From: Tricholoma matsutake | Lineage: Eukaryota > Basidiomycota > Agaricomycetes > Agaricales > Tricholomataceae | Assembly (NCBI GenBank): GCA_026075535.2 | Contig: AP026547.1 | Span: 1,178,001 to 1,242,000, forward strand | DNA length: 64,000 nucleotides | Direction: 5' to 3' | Shown: piece by piece, positions 43,823-54,783 of the stretch | Numbering within the stretch: position 1 is the first letter of the stretch | Layout of the letters: every line of letters begins with the position of its first letter | The notes under the pieces: model-generated | Database searches by the model: none | What the model saw: the letters and a program-made list of their open reading frames with translations, nothing else | Told to the model about the DNA's origin: nothing | Position numbers and translations under genes: made by a program

Positions 43823-43834
43823 GGTTATGGGCCC
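43823..43834 (+). promoter_or_regulatory. Copia-1 primer binding site (GGTTATGGGCCC)
   Basis: Immediately follows the LTR. Complementary to the initiator tRNA-Met anticodon region. Confidence 0.8.
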
Positions 43835-44072
43835 TGCTGGGCACGTCACGAACGCGCTTTAATTAGCTGCGAACGACGTAGACTTCATCGTCTCCAAATT
43901 TATAACCTTGCGCTCTTCGTGAGCTGCATTGCGCTCCCTGCGAGCTGCATATAAAACCTAGGTTGACTAGGGTTAACCACTCTGAAGGAGTGTTTTCTCC
44001 TGAGAACGTTAAACGTGTTTTATTGAGTAAAAAGACTGATTGAGCGCTTTTAACAGCTGCCACCACAGAATC

Positions 44073-47000
44073 ATGTCTTCAACTCTTGAAAAACTCGTTC
44101 AAACTTTCGACGGATCAAATTACATCTTATGGGCCGACTCTATGAAGGCGTGGCTCAGGTCTCAGGGCCTCTGGCAAATAACTAGCGGGGCGGAGCAAAA
44201 ACCGCCCCCGGCGCCTCCTTTAACGGCGACGAACGCTACCTTGGTAGCGGACGCTAATGCCAAGCTCCAGACCTGGAGCAACAAAAATGACCAGGCTATT
44301 GGTAGCCTAGTGCTCTGCCTGGCCCCCTCCATTCGGCAGCGTGCCAACACAAAGGACACTGCTGAGGAGGTGTGGGTTCTCATTCGCACCGATTATGGTG
44401 TGGATGGCCCCTCCCAAGTCTTTTCGGACTTTAGGTCCGCAATAGCAATCAAGATCCCGGCTGCGAACCCCGCACCGGAGATTGCGAGAATGGCTGACAA
44501 ATTTGAGCGCCTCACGGCTGCTAATGTCGCCATCCCCGAGCTAGTACAGGCGATGATTCTACTTGCTGCGATGCCGCGCGAGTACGACTCATTGTCTGCA
44601 ACGGTCCTTAACACGACCGCCACTAGCGCCTTGACATTTAAACATGTCAAGGACTCCATTGTTGCTGAAGCCTCAAGGCGCACAGCAGTTGGAAAGCCCG
44701 CTGGCCAGCCTCAGGCCAACAAACTTTCCGCTGTTAAGCGCAAGGGGGGAAACCCCAAATGGCAGCCCAAAGAAGGGCAAAACAGCAACGGAGACTCGTC
44801 CCGAAAACGTGGACGACGTGGGGACAGAAAGACTAAGGAGGAGAAACCAAAAGAGAAACATACCCACCTCGCCTCCAATGCCTTTACCACCATAAATGGT
44901 AATGGCACCATCATACCGCCGATGCCGCTCATACAGCGCATCGAGCGACGCGAACACACTCCCACAAGGGATCCTCGCCGCCGACCGCCTGCACAGGCAT
45001 ATACGGGCGCGGCCTCTTCTTCTCGTTCGGTTTACACCGAATATCAGCAAGCTCGAGACACCCTCGAGCGCATGCAACTTCCGCGCACCGCGAAAAATCT
45101 GCGACCGCTGGAAGAGCACCTTACGGTGCGAGAAGGTAAGAGAAGGAGGATAGAGCCAGAAACCGAGGCTACGATCGAGGAGGTAGAAGACGATACCGTC
45201 TCCCTCGGATCCGAACCTCCAGTAACTGACGAGGAAGTGTGGAAAGCCGTCGACGAAATGCTCGTCGATGAACCCCTTGATACAGGGGCGTATGATGACA
45301 GGTCAGTCCTTTTCCCTGCCACAAGCACCAAGATTAAAATTCCTATGAATACAGCGAACTTTTCATGTGAAATTTTACCGCTATTAAATGTATCATGGAA
45401 TTATGTAGATCTTAATATATGTGCTATGTGTGCAAAGGGAGATTGTAAGAAAGGTGCCGACTGGATCATAGATTCAGGCGCATCAAAACACTTCACTGGT
45501 GAAATGAAAGATTTCGCTTCTTACGAGCCTTTACCGAGAAAGGACTCTACCTTGGTCCAAACGGCCACTGGTACTACTCATATAGTAGGAAAAGGAGCAG
45601 TCTTCATTAGGCACCAGGTAGTATGTAATGGGAAGTCAGAGACGCGTGAAACGCGACTATACCCCGTCTACTACATACCCGACATTAATACTCGATTGAT
45701 GTCAATGGGGGTCTTTTTACAAGACGGAAGTGATGTGCGTGGTTCCTCCGCATACATTTCATTCATCGAGCATGGAAACCCAATCATGCATTGTGTCCCT
45801 CTAAGGAGGAATGACACGATCTATTGGGCTCGGACTCATATATTGAGCACCAAAAAGGTTAATGTCGCGACCATTTACGTCGCTGACTACTTGACTTGGC
45901 ATAGGCGACTTGGACACCCATCCAAAGAGGCGCTAGGGAAAATGCCTAAAAGCACCATAAAATTCCCAAGGAATTTAATTATTCCTAAAGACAAAATTAT
46001 ATGTCCAGGGTGTGCAGAAGGGAAAATGACCTCAAAATCTTTTCCCGAGTCAGACTCACGAGCTGACAAATCCTTTGAATTAATACATTCCGACCTAAAG
46101 GAACTCCCAGTACTATCGTACCACAAACATAAATACTTCATTGTATTTCTGGATGACAAAACGTCACATATTTGGGTCCAATGTCTCAGAAAGAAATCTG
46201 ACGCTGCTGCAGCGATTAGACAATTTCTAGCAATGGCTAAGACCCAATATGGCGCTACAATCAAGCGCTGGCGTGTTGATCCAGGGGGGGAGTTCAAGGA
46301 TCGTGAGCTACAAAAACAGCTCAAGGATTTAGGCATCAAAATAGAGATGTCTGCACCCCACGTTCATCAACAGAACGGGCGCGCAGAGCGCGCCATAAGG
46401 ACAATAATGGAAAAGTCGCAAACCCTGCGATTCACCGCTTGTCTACCACAATCATGGTGGGAATTTTGCATAGAACATGCAACACATTTATACAACCGAA
46501 CCCCAATAAGGCGCCTGAAATGGCTGACACCTTTTGAGGACCTGACAAAGGTCCGCCCAGATCTAAACAATCTGAAGGTCTTCGGTTGCGGTGCTTATGT
46601 CTATCTACCAAAGGAAAAACGTCCAACAACATTGTCTCCTCGATCGGAGCTAATGACGTACCTTGGAGTAGAAGATGGCATTAAAGCATATCGTTTCATG
46701 CGACGAAACGGCGCAATATTCATTGGTGCTACGGCACTATTTGATGAAACGATGTTCCCATGCTGTCCCGGAGCTAAAACTCCTGCCAAGACAGACCTTG
46801 GTGATTTTCCACCAGAACCAGAAGATGACGACCACTCATCTGGAACGGATGGCGATGACCCTATACCGCCACAAAATCCGCCCCTTCCTCCATCATCAGA
46901 AGATGATGATGATTTACCAAGTGAGCAAAAGGCGCATGACGATGCGACTAACGCTCCTCCTCCGCCGCCTCCAGTTAGCACTGAGGACTTTCGTCCAAGA

Positions 47001-48935
47001 CGTGAAGATCAACAGGAATGGCAGCAATTGCCCCGTCGATCAGGCAGGCAGAGGAAAATCCCAAACCGTCCCGGCAATACCTATGGAGAACAGCGACTCC
47101 CCTCTGACATAGAGAGAGACATTGCGCGTGATCGATATTGGAAGAAGTCTGTGGGTCAAGATTCGGATCATAACCGAACACGACCACGACCTCAACAGCA
47201 AGAACCGGTTGCTGGACCGAGTTCGGCACCCCACGAGAGTGTGCCCGATTCCAATAATCAAGAACATGATCACCCAATGGGGGAACCGGACGAAGCAGGT
47301 TATATTAAAAAGATAACCAAGGAAGGTGGAGATGAGCTTATCCGCTGGCTGTTGTCAAAAGCAGTCACACCATCAAGCGGAAAAAGCCTAGTTCCAAACC
47401 AATTTCGCGATATTGCGCGCCTACCCCGGCAGCAGCAACTTGAGTGGAAACAGGCTTGTCATGAAGAGTTAGAGGCTCTTCGCAAGCGACAAGTCTATGA
47501 CATAGTCGATCTTCCACATGATCGAAAAACGATCAAAAATAGATGGGTTTTCTCCGTGAAATCGGACGGAAGAAAACGAGCCAGACTCATGGCCAAAGGC
47601 TTTTCACAAGTCGAAGGCGTTGACTTTGATGAGATTTTCTCACCAGTAGTCCGCTACGAGACCATACGCCTCATGTTTGCCCTTGCGTCTCTAGAAGGCA
47701 TGTATATGACCGGTCTAGATGTAAAAACCGCATTTTTATACGGCAAACTTGATGAGGAGATCTATATGGATCAACCCGAGGGTTTCAAACTCGAGGGTAA
47801 AGAGCGCAAAGTAATGCGCTTACGCCGAGCATTGTATGGCCTTAAACAGGCTTCACTAGCATGGTGGAGAGAGCTAGAGGCATTTATGCGCACCATTGGG
47901 TTCGTGCGCGCCAGCTCCGATGCCGGCATCTTCATACACAAGGATCCTAAGACAGGCAGCATCGTTATTGCGCTAGTCTATGTTGATGATGGCTTGTTCA
48001 TGGGCAAGAACAAGAAACTTGTGGATGAAAAGAAGAATGCTTGCCTGAAGCATTGGGAGTGCCGTAGTACTGAAAAAGTCACGGAATTCTTAGGCATGCG
48101 CGTCACCCAGACCGCTGCAAAAGTCAAACTCGATCAAACAGAATATCTCGCCAAAGTGCTTGAGAGGTTCGAGATGACAAATGCCAAGATTGCCCCCACT
48201 CCGCTCCCGACTGGCTACAAACCGTCGGAGAACACAGCGACGCCAAACGCGGCGCTTAGATCAAAATATCAGTCTGTGATCGGATCTTTATTGTATCTGA
48301 TGCTCGGAACGCGACCTGATATCGCTTACGCGGTAATCAAGATGTCGCAATTCTCGGCTAATCCTAGCCAAGAACATCTAGACAAAGCGATGTACATAAT
48401 GCGCTATCTGGTGGGAACCCAGAAGTACAGTATGGTCTATGATGGAGAGAAATCCGAGGGGCTACAGGCCTTCACAGATTCTGATTGGGCAGCTGACACA
48501 GTCAAGCGCCGATCTACAACGGGTTACTTTGCTACTCTGGCGAGTGGCATTGTGTGCTGGCAGTCCCGTTTACAAAAAACTGTAGCACTGTCATCCACAG
48601 AAGCCGAATACATGGCTCTCTCCGACACTTGTCGGCAGATAGTGTGGATAGAGTCCTTATTCCAGGAACTTGGATATACACTGAAGCGCGTACCAATCTG
48701 CGCTGATAATCAAGGATCCATCTTTATTGGATCAAATCCAGTTCAGGAAAGAAGGACCAAACATATAGACATTCGCTACCACTACACCCGCGAATGCATA
48801 GAAAATGACAAAGTCACAGTCGTTTTCATTCCTGGAAGTGATAATCCGGCTGACATGTTCACAAAGAACCTTGGCGCCGTCCTATTCAGGAAATTTAGAG
48901 ACTCTCTCGGAATTACTTTCGAGATTCAAACTTAG
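44073..48935 (+). CDS. Copia-1 Gag-Pol polyprotein, 1620 aa, intact
   Basis: I take the ATG at 44073 (ATC-ATG-TCT) because the frame upstream has no ATG. Gag (about 1-200) begins SSTLEKLVQTFDGSNYILWA. It is followed by a long basic Arg/Lys-rich spacer without a CCHC knuckle. The protease site is WIIDSGASKHFTG (about 464-476). Integrase shows WHRRLGHPSKEALG, HSDLKEL, WRVDPGGEFKD and NGRAERAIRT, giving the D,D,E triad. RT shows KNRWVFSVKSDGRKRARLMA, LDVKTAFLYGKLDEEIYM and LVYVDDGLF. RNase H shows FTDSDWAAD, LSSTEAEYMAL and HIDIRYHYTRE. All catalytic residues are present. It would make the virus-like particle, replicate the RNA and integrate cDNA. Confidence 0.95.
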   Translation: MSSTLEKLVQTFDGSNYILWADSMKAWLRSQGLWQITSGAEQKPPPAPPLTATNATLVADANAKLQTWSNKNDQAIGSLVLCLAPSIRQRANTKDTAEEVWVLIRTDYGVDGPSQVFSDFRSAIAIKIPAANPAPEIARMADKFERLTAANVAIPELVQAMILLAAMPREYDSLSATVLNTTATSALTFKHVKDSIVAEASRRTAVGKPAGQPQANKLSAVKRKGGNPKWQPKEGQNSNGDSSRKRGRRGDRKTKEEKPKEKHTHLASNAFTTINGNGTIIPPMPLIQRIERREHTPTRDPRRRPPAQAYTGAASSSRSVYTEYQQARDTLERMQLPRTAKNLRPLEEHLTVREGKRRRIEPETEATIEEVEDDTVSLGSEPPVTDEEVWKAVDEMLVDEPLDTGAYDDRSVLFPATSTKIKIPMNTANFSCEILPLLNVSWNYVDLNICAMCAKGDCKKGADWIIDSGASKHFTGEMKDFASYEPLPRKDSTLVQTATGTTHIVGKGAVFIRHQVVCNGKSETRETRLYPVYYIPDINTRLMSMGVFLQDGSDVRGSSAYISFIEHGNPIMHCVPLRRNDTIYWARTHILSTKKVNVATIYVADYLTWHRRLGHPSKEALGKMPKSTIKFPRNLIIPKDKIICPGCAEGKMTSKSFPESDSRADKSFELIHSDLKELPVLSYHKHKYFIVFLDDKTSHIWVQCLRKKSDAAAAIRQFLAMAKTQYGATIKRWRVDPGGEFKDRELQKQLKDLGIKIEMSAPHVHQQNGRAERAIRTIMEKSQTLRFTACLPQSWWEFCIEHATHLYNRTPIRRLKWLTPFEDLTKVRPDLNNLKVFGCGAYVYLPKEKRPTTLSPRSELMTYLGVEDGIKAYRFMRRNGAIFIGATALFDETMFPCCPGAKTPAKTDLGDFPPEPEDDDHSSGTDGDDPIPPQNPPLPPSSEDDDDLPSEQKAHDDATNAPPPPPPVSTEDFRPRREDQQEWQQLPRRSGRQRKIPNRPGNTYGEQRLPSDIERDIARDRYWKKSVGQDSDHNRTRPRPQQQEPVAGPSSAPHESVPDSNNQEHDHPMGEPDEAGYIKKITKEGGDELIRWLLSKAVTPSSGKSLVPNQFRDIARLPRQQQLEWKQACHEELEALRKRQVYDIVDLPHDRKTIKNRWVFSVKSDGRKRARLMAKGFSQVEGVDFDEIFSPVVRYETIRLMFALASLEGMYMTGLDVKTAFLYGKLDEEIYMDQPEGFKLEGKERKVMRLRRALYGLKQASLAWWRELEAFMRTIGFVRASSDAGIFIHKDPKTGSIVIALVYVDDGLFMGKNKKLVDEKKNACLKHWECRSTEKVTEFLGMRVTQTAAKVKLDQTEYLAKVLERFEMTNAKIAPTPLPTGYKPSENTATPNAALRSKYQSVIGSLLYLMLGTRPDIAYAVIKMSQFSANPSQEHLDKAMYIMRYLVGTQKYSMVYDGEKSEGLQAFTDSDWAADTVKRRSTTGYFATLASGIVCWQSRLQKTVALSSTEAEYMALSDTCRQIVWIESLFQELGYTLKRVPICADNQGSIFIGSNPVQERRTKHIDIRYHYTRECIENDKVTVVFIPGSDNPADMFTKNLGAVLFRKFRDSLGITFEIQT

Positions 48936-48956
48936 CTGCTTAGAGCGCTGTACAGT

Positions 48957-48967
48957 TTGAGGGGGGG
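48957..48967 (+). promoter_or_regulatory. Copia-1 polypurine tract
   Basis: The purine tract TGAGGGGGGG abuts the 3' LTR. Confidence 0.85.
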
Positions 48968-49273
48968 TGTTGAAATTAATCCCTAATACATGCTGTATAC
49001 ATGAGGCAAATACATGCAGCATACACATGTATACATGAGGCGATACATGCAGCATACGCATGTTACTGCGCTTACTGTGCATACATGCGGTAAACACATT
49101 CCCGAGTCATGTGACATCCTTAATATTATGTATATAAGGAGAACCTGTACCGTAGTAGGAATACAGTGTTCTTACCTCTGCTAACCCTAGCTGTAAGTCT
49201 AACTAAACCCCAGGTAGGTTGTAAGGAACGTGTAGTCTCTTCCCCTGTGCAGCGTATATAGTCTGCTCCAACA
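48968..49273 (+). repeat. Copia-1 3' LTR
   Basis: 306 bp; I see no difference from the 5' LTR. Confidence 0.95.
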
Positions 49274-49319
49274 CTGGGTTCAATCCCCAGTCTGGTCATC
49301 CTCTTTTCAGAGTTTAATA

Positions 49320-49331
49320 GGTTATGGGCCC
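49320..49331 (+). promoter_or_regulatory. Copia-2 primer binding site (GGTTATGGGCCC)
   Basis: Same PBS as in Copia-1 and Copia-3. It marks the end of the Copia-2 5' LTR at 49319. Confidence 0.7.
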
Positions 49332-49493
49332 TGGCCTTTGACTTGTAACAAAGTACTGTTGCATTACCACTGCTATTTGCTGCACTTGTTGAATTGGAAC
49401 TTGGAGACTTGAAATTTTTTGGCCTAAGTCATTGACTAGTCATTGGGAACATTTGACACACATAAACACACACACACTACACACACTTGCATC

Positions 49494-51711
49494 ATGGCAT
49501 CTACATCATCTGAAAAGCCAACATTTGAACAACTCTCAGTGTCCAACTATATGGACTGGAGTGGTGAAATGAAGGCATGGTTGATGAAAATGGGGACTTG
49601 GGGAATTGTCTCTGGGAAGGAGACAAGACCAAATGAAAAGGAGCATGCTAAGGATGCTGCTGCATGGGATAAAGCCTCTTTCAAGGCTGCTGGAGAACTC
49701 TTTCTTTGCATATCAAAGAAACAGCGGGTTCATTTTAGAATTTATGAAGAAGACCCTATTCAAATATGGAAGAGATTGGAAGCTGCCCACCTTCAAAAGA
49801 AACCAGGTGCACAATTTAATGCCTATGATGCCCTGTTTTCAATCGACAAGAAGGACAATGAAACACTGGTGGACTTGGGAGTTCTAGTGGAGGAGGCAAT
49901 TGCAGACATCCAGAACTTGAGGCCAAGTGACTACACTGTGGAGAACTGGATGAGGAATTGGAGTGCATGGCACTAATTAGGGCATTGCCTGAAGACTATG
50001 CACACCTGTCATCTGTGTTGCTATTGCAAAGCACACTAGATAGGACAACAATCCTACAAGCATTCCAAACAAGGAACAAAACTGCCAACACAGAAGTGAG
50101 GTGGTTAATAGGGCAAGGGGACCTCCCAATAAATTTAGAAGGGGGGGGTACCAAGGTGGCAATTATAGAAACCAAAGGAATGGCAACAGCAATACTGGCA
50201 ACACTGGTGGGAGCTACAATGGAAAACAGTCTACAGCTCCACCATGGATTACATGTCATGAATGTGGAGAGAAAAACCATTAAAAATCTGCATGTCCACT
50301 GCTCACCAACGAGGGTGATTCCAATAAAGTCCAAGAAGCAAAGATAGAGGATGTCACAGAAACTGCTGGCAATGCAAGTGCTTCTTTTTCTCATTATGCA
50401 TATTCAACGTCATCTAATGTTATTGATTGGAATACAGACATGGGGGCCACTTCTCATATGACGCCACACAAACATTGGATTAGGAATTATAAACCATATA
50501 GAGTTCCTATCAAGTTGGCTGATAATCGTATTATATATTCAGTGGGTGTTGGAAGTGTTGTCTTTAGACCAATTATTAATGGAAAGCAGGGTAGAAATGT
50601 TGAATTTGCTAGAGTATTAGCCTTGCAGAATAATCTTCTTGCAGTACTTTATTTGACCAAATGTAAAGAGCTTGATGTATATATCTCATCCAATACCATA
50701 TCATTTATTCGAAACAAGAGTGTGATATTTACTGCAGACATCACAAATCAAAATGTGGGATATTTAAATGGTAGTACTGTAGTTAGGACAGAGAGCATGC
50801 ATGTGACATCAACTCTAGCTCTGGACTTGGCTTTATGGCATAGGAGGCTTTGTCATTACAATTATAATGATGTAAAGCGATTGTTGAAGGAAGATTTGGT
50901 TGTTGGAATGACACTTGATTCAAAGGCTAAGCCTGATCCTATTTGTGAACCATGTCTAGCTGGAAAGACGAATGCCAATCCTTTTCCATCATCAGAAACT
51001 AGAGCAACAGAAATCCTAGAATTGATTCACACCAATGTTCATGAAGTTGGAGCACATTCCAGAGAAGGTCATTACTACTTACATTCATTGATGACAAGTC
51101 CCAGTTTAAAGCTGTCATGCCCATCAAAAAAGTGATACATTTGCTGCATTTAAAACATTCAAGGCATATGCTGAAAAGCAGACTGGTAGAAAGATAAAGG
51201 CATTTAGGGATGACAAAGGTGGGGAATACATGTCACATGAATTTATCCGATATACGGAGGAACAAGAGGAGGAACAAGGAATCATGCAACAACATACTGT
51301 TTGAAATCAACCACAACAAAATGGAGTTGCTGAAAGGGCAAATAGGACATTGGCAGAGAGGATAATGGCTATGCTAAATGAATCAGGATTGTCTCCAACT
51401 TGGTGGAAAGAGTGTCTGGCTGCACTTGTTCATGTTTTGAATCACTGTCCCACATCTGCTGTACCAGAAGGTATGCCATATGAAGTATGGCATAAGAAGA
51501 AACCTAGTGTTGGTCATCTTTGAGTCTGGGGCTGTGTTGCTTATGTGCATATTCAGAGGGATAAAAGGTCAAAATTGGGATCACATATGGAGAAGTGTAT
51601 CTTTGTTGGGTATCCTGATGGATACAAGGGTTGCATGTTCTATAATCCTGTCACAAGGAGGGTTGTTATTTGTGAGAGGGCAGACTTTGATGAACAATAC
51701 AATTGGAATAA
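49494..51711 (+). pseudogene. Copia-2 Gag-protease-integrase, decayed
   Basis: Gag starts at ATG 49494 (STSSEKPTFEQLSVSNYMDW, then AAWDKASFKAAGELFLCI). A frame change lies near 49946. The CCHC knuckle CHECGEKNH-stop-KSAC carries a stop. The protease site reads NTDMGATSHMTPH, where D-T/S-G is expected (ACG to ATG fits a CpG transition). Integrase shows LALWHRRLCHYN, IHTNVHE (Asp expected where Asn is read), FRDDKGGEYMSHEF and QNGVAERANRT, then CVAYVHIQRDKRSKLGSH and ICERADFDEQYNWNN up to the insertion point. At least three frame changes and several stops make it inactive. Confidence 0.8.
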
Positions 51712-52436
51712 CCGTTGATAGGTCGTCTTCTCGGCTCAAGGACCGATTCACCACTTTAGCATCATTCTAATCACATCGGCTAACTCCTATGACGTCCCAG
51801 ATGCAGTGCAACACACTCTATCGATCATGATATCATATCGACCGCATCGAAACATCACCAGCGACATCGATAGTATCAAAAGACCACATCGCACAACCTT
51901 AGGACTACCCCGAAAGTCCCTAAGATTCCCCTACATGGCCACTGAACATCCCCAACCAACTTCGAACAAGCCACAACTGCGATCGACCATCGTCGACCAT
52001 CGTCGACCATCATCGATCGATATTGAGAAACGACAAGCGACATTGGGTGCCGCCTTCATTATCTAAATGGTGGAAGACCATGCACTAGGACATATTCCAA
52101 CTTGTGCTCAAACCTGCTGATCATAGGTCAGCTTCTTTCCAAGTCCCTATCGCACACAGAACCTGCTGGATGCATTATTGCGAGACTTAGTGCAGTTTAT
52201 ACACAAAGGACAGTCTCTTTTAGTTCTTTCCCTTTATTACTCTTTCATCATATGATATATATATCTTTCTTGTTCAGATTCCAGTCTCCTTTATGGCCTT
52301 GTGTCTTAACTCATATCTTTTGCCTCATGTTCTACACATGTTTCTCATTCCATTTTAGGAAGTTTCTTTAAAACATATAAAACTCTGTAGTATCTACTTC
52401 GAAACAATAAGAAATTGTCTTCACATATCGTCTCGT

Positions 52437-53448
52437 TGATATGCTCGACCTGGAAACCCCAAACAAAACCTACTAAAATGGCCTTGGATGGTATAACATG
52501 AGTTAGAGGAAGGGTGCGAGGTGGTACTAAAAGTCACCGAATCCAACCTGATGGAGGCATAAGACGTCCGAGTGGGTGTGAAGGGTTTTGAGAACGTTCA
52601 AAGGGGCATGAGATCTCTCAATGTAAGTTTGAGGGAGATCGATAAGGTTCAAGGGTTAGAGGAGATGTTCGAGGTAATTGGGAATGGTATAGATGGTTTT
52701 ATGAAGTGTGTAGAAGGAATATGTGAGTGGGGCAGTGATGATAGTGATGAGGGGCGATAACAATATATGATGGACAAAGGGTTCGAGGGCTAATATGAAG
52801 TTTCGAGGAAGTTCGCAATGATTCGCAGAACTTCGGGCTAGACAAGAGGCTTGGACTCAAGAGCTGAATGCTTAAATCAGACTATAGTGAAGTAAGACGA
52901 TCTCTTTCTTCCTTTTTAAGTGAGTAACTATTACAAGTTTAAATAAGTTCTGAAGAGGTACTACCAAAAAGGGGAAGGAGAACATGAGGCCTACATGAGG
53001 TGAAGTCTAGGATGAAAGATAAACCTCTATCACTGAGTAAAACAATAAAAGATAAGAATTAAATCTCCGGAGTCCTGATATGTGTGAAATGTACTCATCC
53101 TATGTCATTACAAACCATCTAAACATTTGAAATTTGCCTCATCGTGTCCTTAGTCGTCTCACGCATGCTCAGTCAGTGGCCGAATAGCTTGGTCAACCTT
53201 GCTATGACTTGTCGGCATGTAGTAAGAGTGCCAGAGGCCATGATGACAGCGGCCGAGCGCATTCAAAGTGTTCCTATATCGTTCGAGGGGGATTGAGGGG
53301 CATTGAGGTAGCGTGAGGCTGCTCGAAGCCTGTTCGGGAGCGTTTCACAAGGCTTGAAGGCGTTCAAGGGGTTCTGAGTGTCATGAGAGATTGATGCGGA
53401 ACTGCTGTGAGTGGTTACAGACATTATAGCACTAGGTGGACCTATCAA
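52437..53448 (-). repeat. Gypsy 3' LTR
   Basis: Pairs with 61228-62238. The plus-strand gene starts only 146 bp from its inner edge, so LTR sequence could supply its promoter. Confidence 0.9.
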
Positions 53449-53461
53449 CCTCCCCCTAAGT
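53449..53461 (-). promoter_or_regulatory. Gypsy polypurine tract
   Basis: On the minus strand TTAGGGGGAGGT abuts the 3' LTR. Confidence 0.75.
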
Positions 53462-53593
53462 GAAATACTGACTGTCCCAGTCAGCCGATCCGAAACACGT
53501 GACGTCACGAGGTCATGTTGACAACAATAAACAAACATTGAACCAGTTATTTCCTTCCTCTCTCAATCGTTCTCCCTACATCAAATCTTTGGT

Positions 53594-54783
53594 ATGTCTC
53601 TCTTAGCTCAACTGGATGCCGAGGTCCTTGAGTACGCCAAGTCCATGCCCGAACGTGGTGTGGCAGAAGACGTCGATTTCGAAGTGTGGGGTAAAGGTTT
53701 TTGTGAGAAGATGGTACATTTTCATCTCTTTCCTTTTGGTTCGATCCATTGAAATGTCTCGTGCAGGCTGAATATGACAAGTTGGCAGACGATCTTGGCA
53801 AAGAATGCAAACCGGCCATCCAAAAGGTTGTCGACGAGGCGCTCAAACTATTTAAGTCAATGGCGCATCGGGAATGGGTTTTGTGGGGCGGAGACTTGTT
53901 GTTTTTGGATCTGAAGGAGGAAATTGAGCTGGAGGAACAAGAGGCGATGGATAGGCATCGACGGGAAGATGAGGAGACAGCGAGATGGGTGGCGGTGGAG
54001 CGGAAGGCAGAGAGAATGCAAGAGCGCAGGGCCATTCTCATCGAGGTGCAACGAGTGCTTCTCGAGAGTTTCCGTGCAAAGATGCTTTCGAAGGAGGCAT
54101 TGCGGGAGCGGAATGCAGAGGTCGAGGCAGAGGCAAAGGCGATTGAGGTAGCAGAAATCACTGATGATAACGAGGGTGAAGTTGGACAGGGGGAGTTGGT
54201 AGAGCTGGGGAAGCGAAAGGTGGGAGATGTGGAAGACGGCGAGGTGGAGCTGGAGATAGAGGAGGTGAATGCGAAGCGCGTGAAGTTTGACGAGAGCGGA
54301 CTGCTTGAGTTCGAGGGCCCGGTAAGTTGTCGAGTTCTGTCTTGTCCTTTCTGGTTTGCTAATCGACTTTTTCATAGTGCGATCATTGTGCCAAGATGCA
54401 GTCGCAACCTCCGTGTATCATCGAGAAGGGGGCACCAAAGTGCGTCAAGTGCACGCAAGCGGTCCAAGGCTGCTACTGGGAGAGGGTCTCAAGACGAGGG
54501 GTGCACAAGGAGGATGTGCCGAAATGTGGGGGTCAAAAGGCCGAGGAAGCGACGACAGTGGTAGCAACACAAGCAATGGCTGCGAAGGAGACTTTGCACC
54601 CAAAACCAGGTACGAGTGTCATTCGACGTGTTTCGAGCTCTCTAATTGATCGTTTTAGTCATTTGAATTCATGCGGTGAGGGCGATTGAGCCCATTGAAA
54701 ACATTGCAGGGCCTTCAACGCCGTCAGGGGATAAGGCAAAGGGAAAGAAGTCGAAGGGAAAGGGGAAGGCAAAGGAGGTTTGA
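53594..54783 (+). CDS. Accessory gene in the Gypsy element: coiled-coil protein with Zn2Cys6-like cluster
   Basis: Four exons by eye: 53594-53713, 53767-54321, 54378-54609, 54710-54783. All introns are GT..AG and phases join into 326 codons. The middle (about residues 95-200) is a highly charged Glu/Arg/Ala-rich predicted coiled coil (ERKAERMQERRAILIEVQRV). Then comes a basic KRVKFD patch. Exon 3 opens with CDHC, 8 residues, C, 8 residues, CVKC, 6 residues, C: six cysteines spaced like a binuclear zinc cluster but with a longer first loop. Past the TGA, the frame continues through another TGA to a heptad-like RLAERRVDLEMLLDEIEGLE, ending at 54924. The ancestral protein was probably longer and this copy is C-terminally truncated. 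AATAAA follows near 54978. Function unknown; a DNA-binding or regulatory role is inference. Confidence 0.65.

Larger units (their letters stand above)
43517..49273 (+). mobile_element. Copia-1: young, apparently intact Ty1/copia element (5.76 kb)
   Basis: Two 306-bp LTRs (TGTTG..CAACA), which I read as identical, flank a PBS, one uninterrupted Gag-Pol frame and a PPT. The target duplication is CTGGG (43512-43516, 49274-49278). Identical LTRs and an open frame mean recent insertion and possible activity. CpG content is high, unlike every neighbouring element. Confidence 0.95.
43464..49298 (+). other. tRNA-like sequence split by Copia-1
   Basis: 43464-43516 joined to 49279-49298 gives 73 nt with cloverleaf features. 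The D-arm is GCTC..GAGC, the anticodon stem TCTGG/CCAGA, the T-stem CTGGG/CCCAG with loop TTCAATC, and the acceptor arm pairs at 6 of 7 positions with discriminator A. TTTT follows 4-8 nt downstream. The anticodon loop TATATGT lacks the invariant T33, so a working tRNA is unlikely. It is probably a tRNA-derived sequence carried in the Copia-2 LTR or a pseudo-tRNA next to it. Copia-1 inserted in the T-stem, duplicating CTGGG. Confidence 0.55.

Noticed and set aside
44162..47316. Several plus- and minus-strand frames of 60-150 codons overlapping Copia-1 Gag-Pol
   Set aside because: They are shadows of the intact 1620-codon frame with no start context, introns or motifs.
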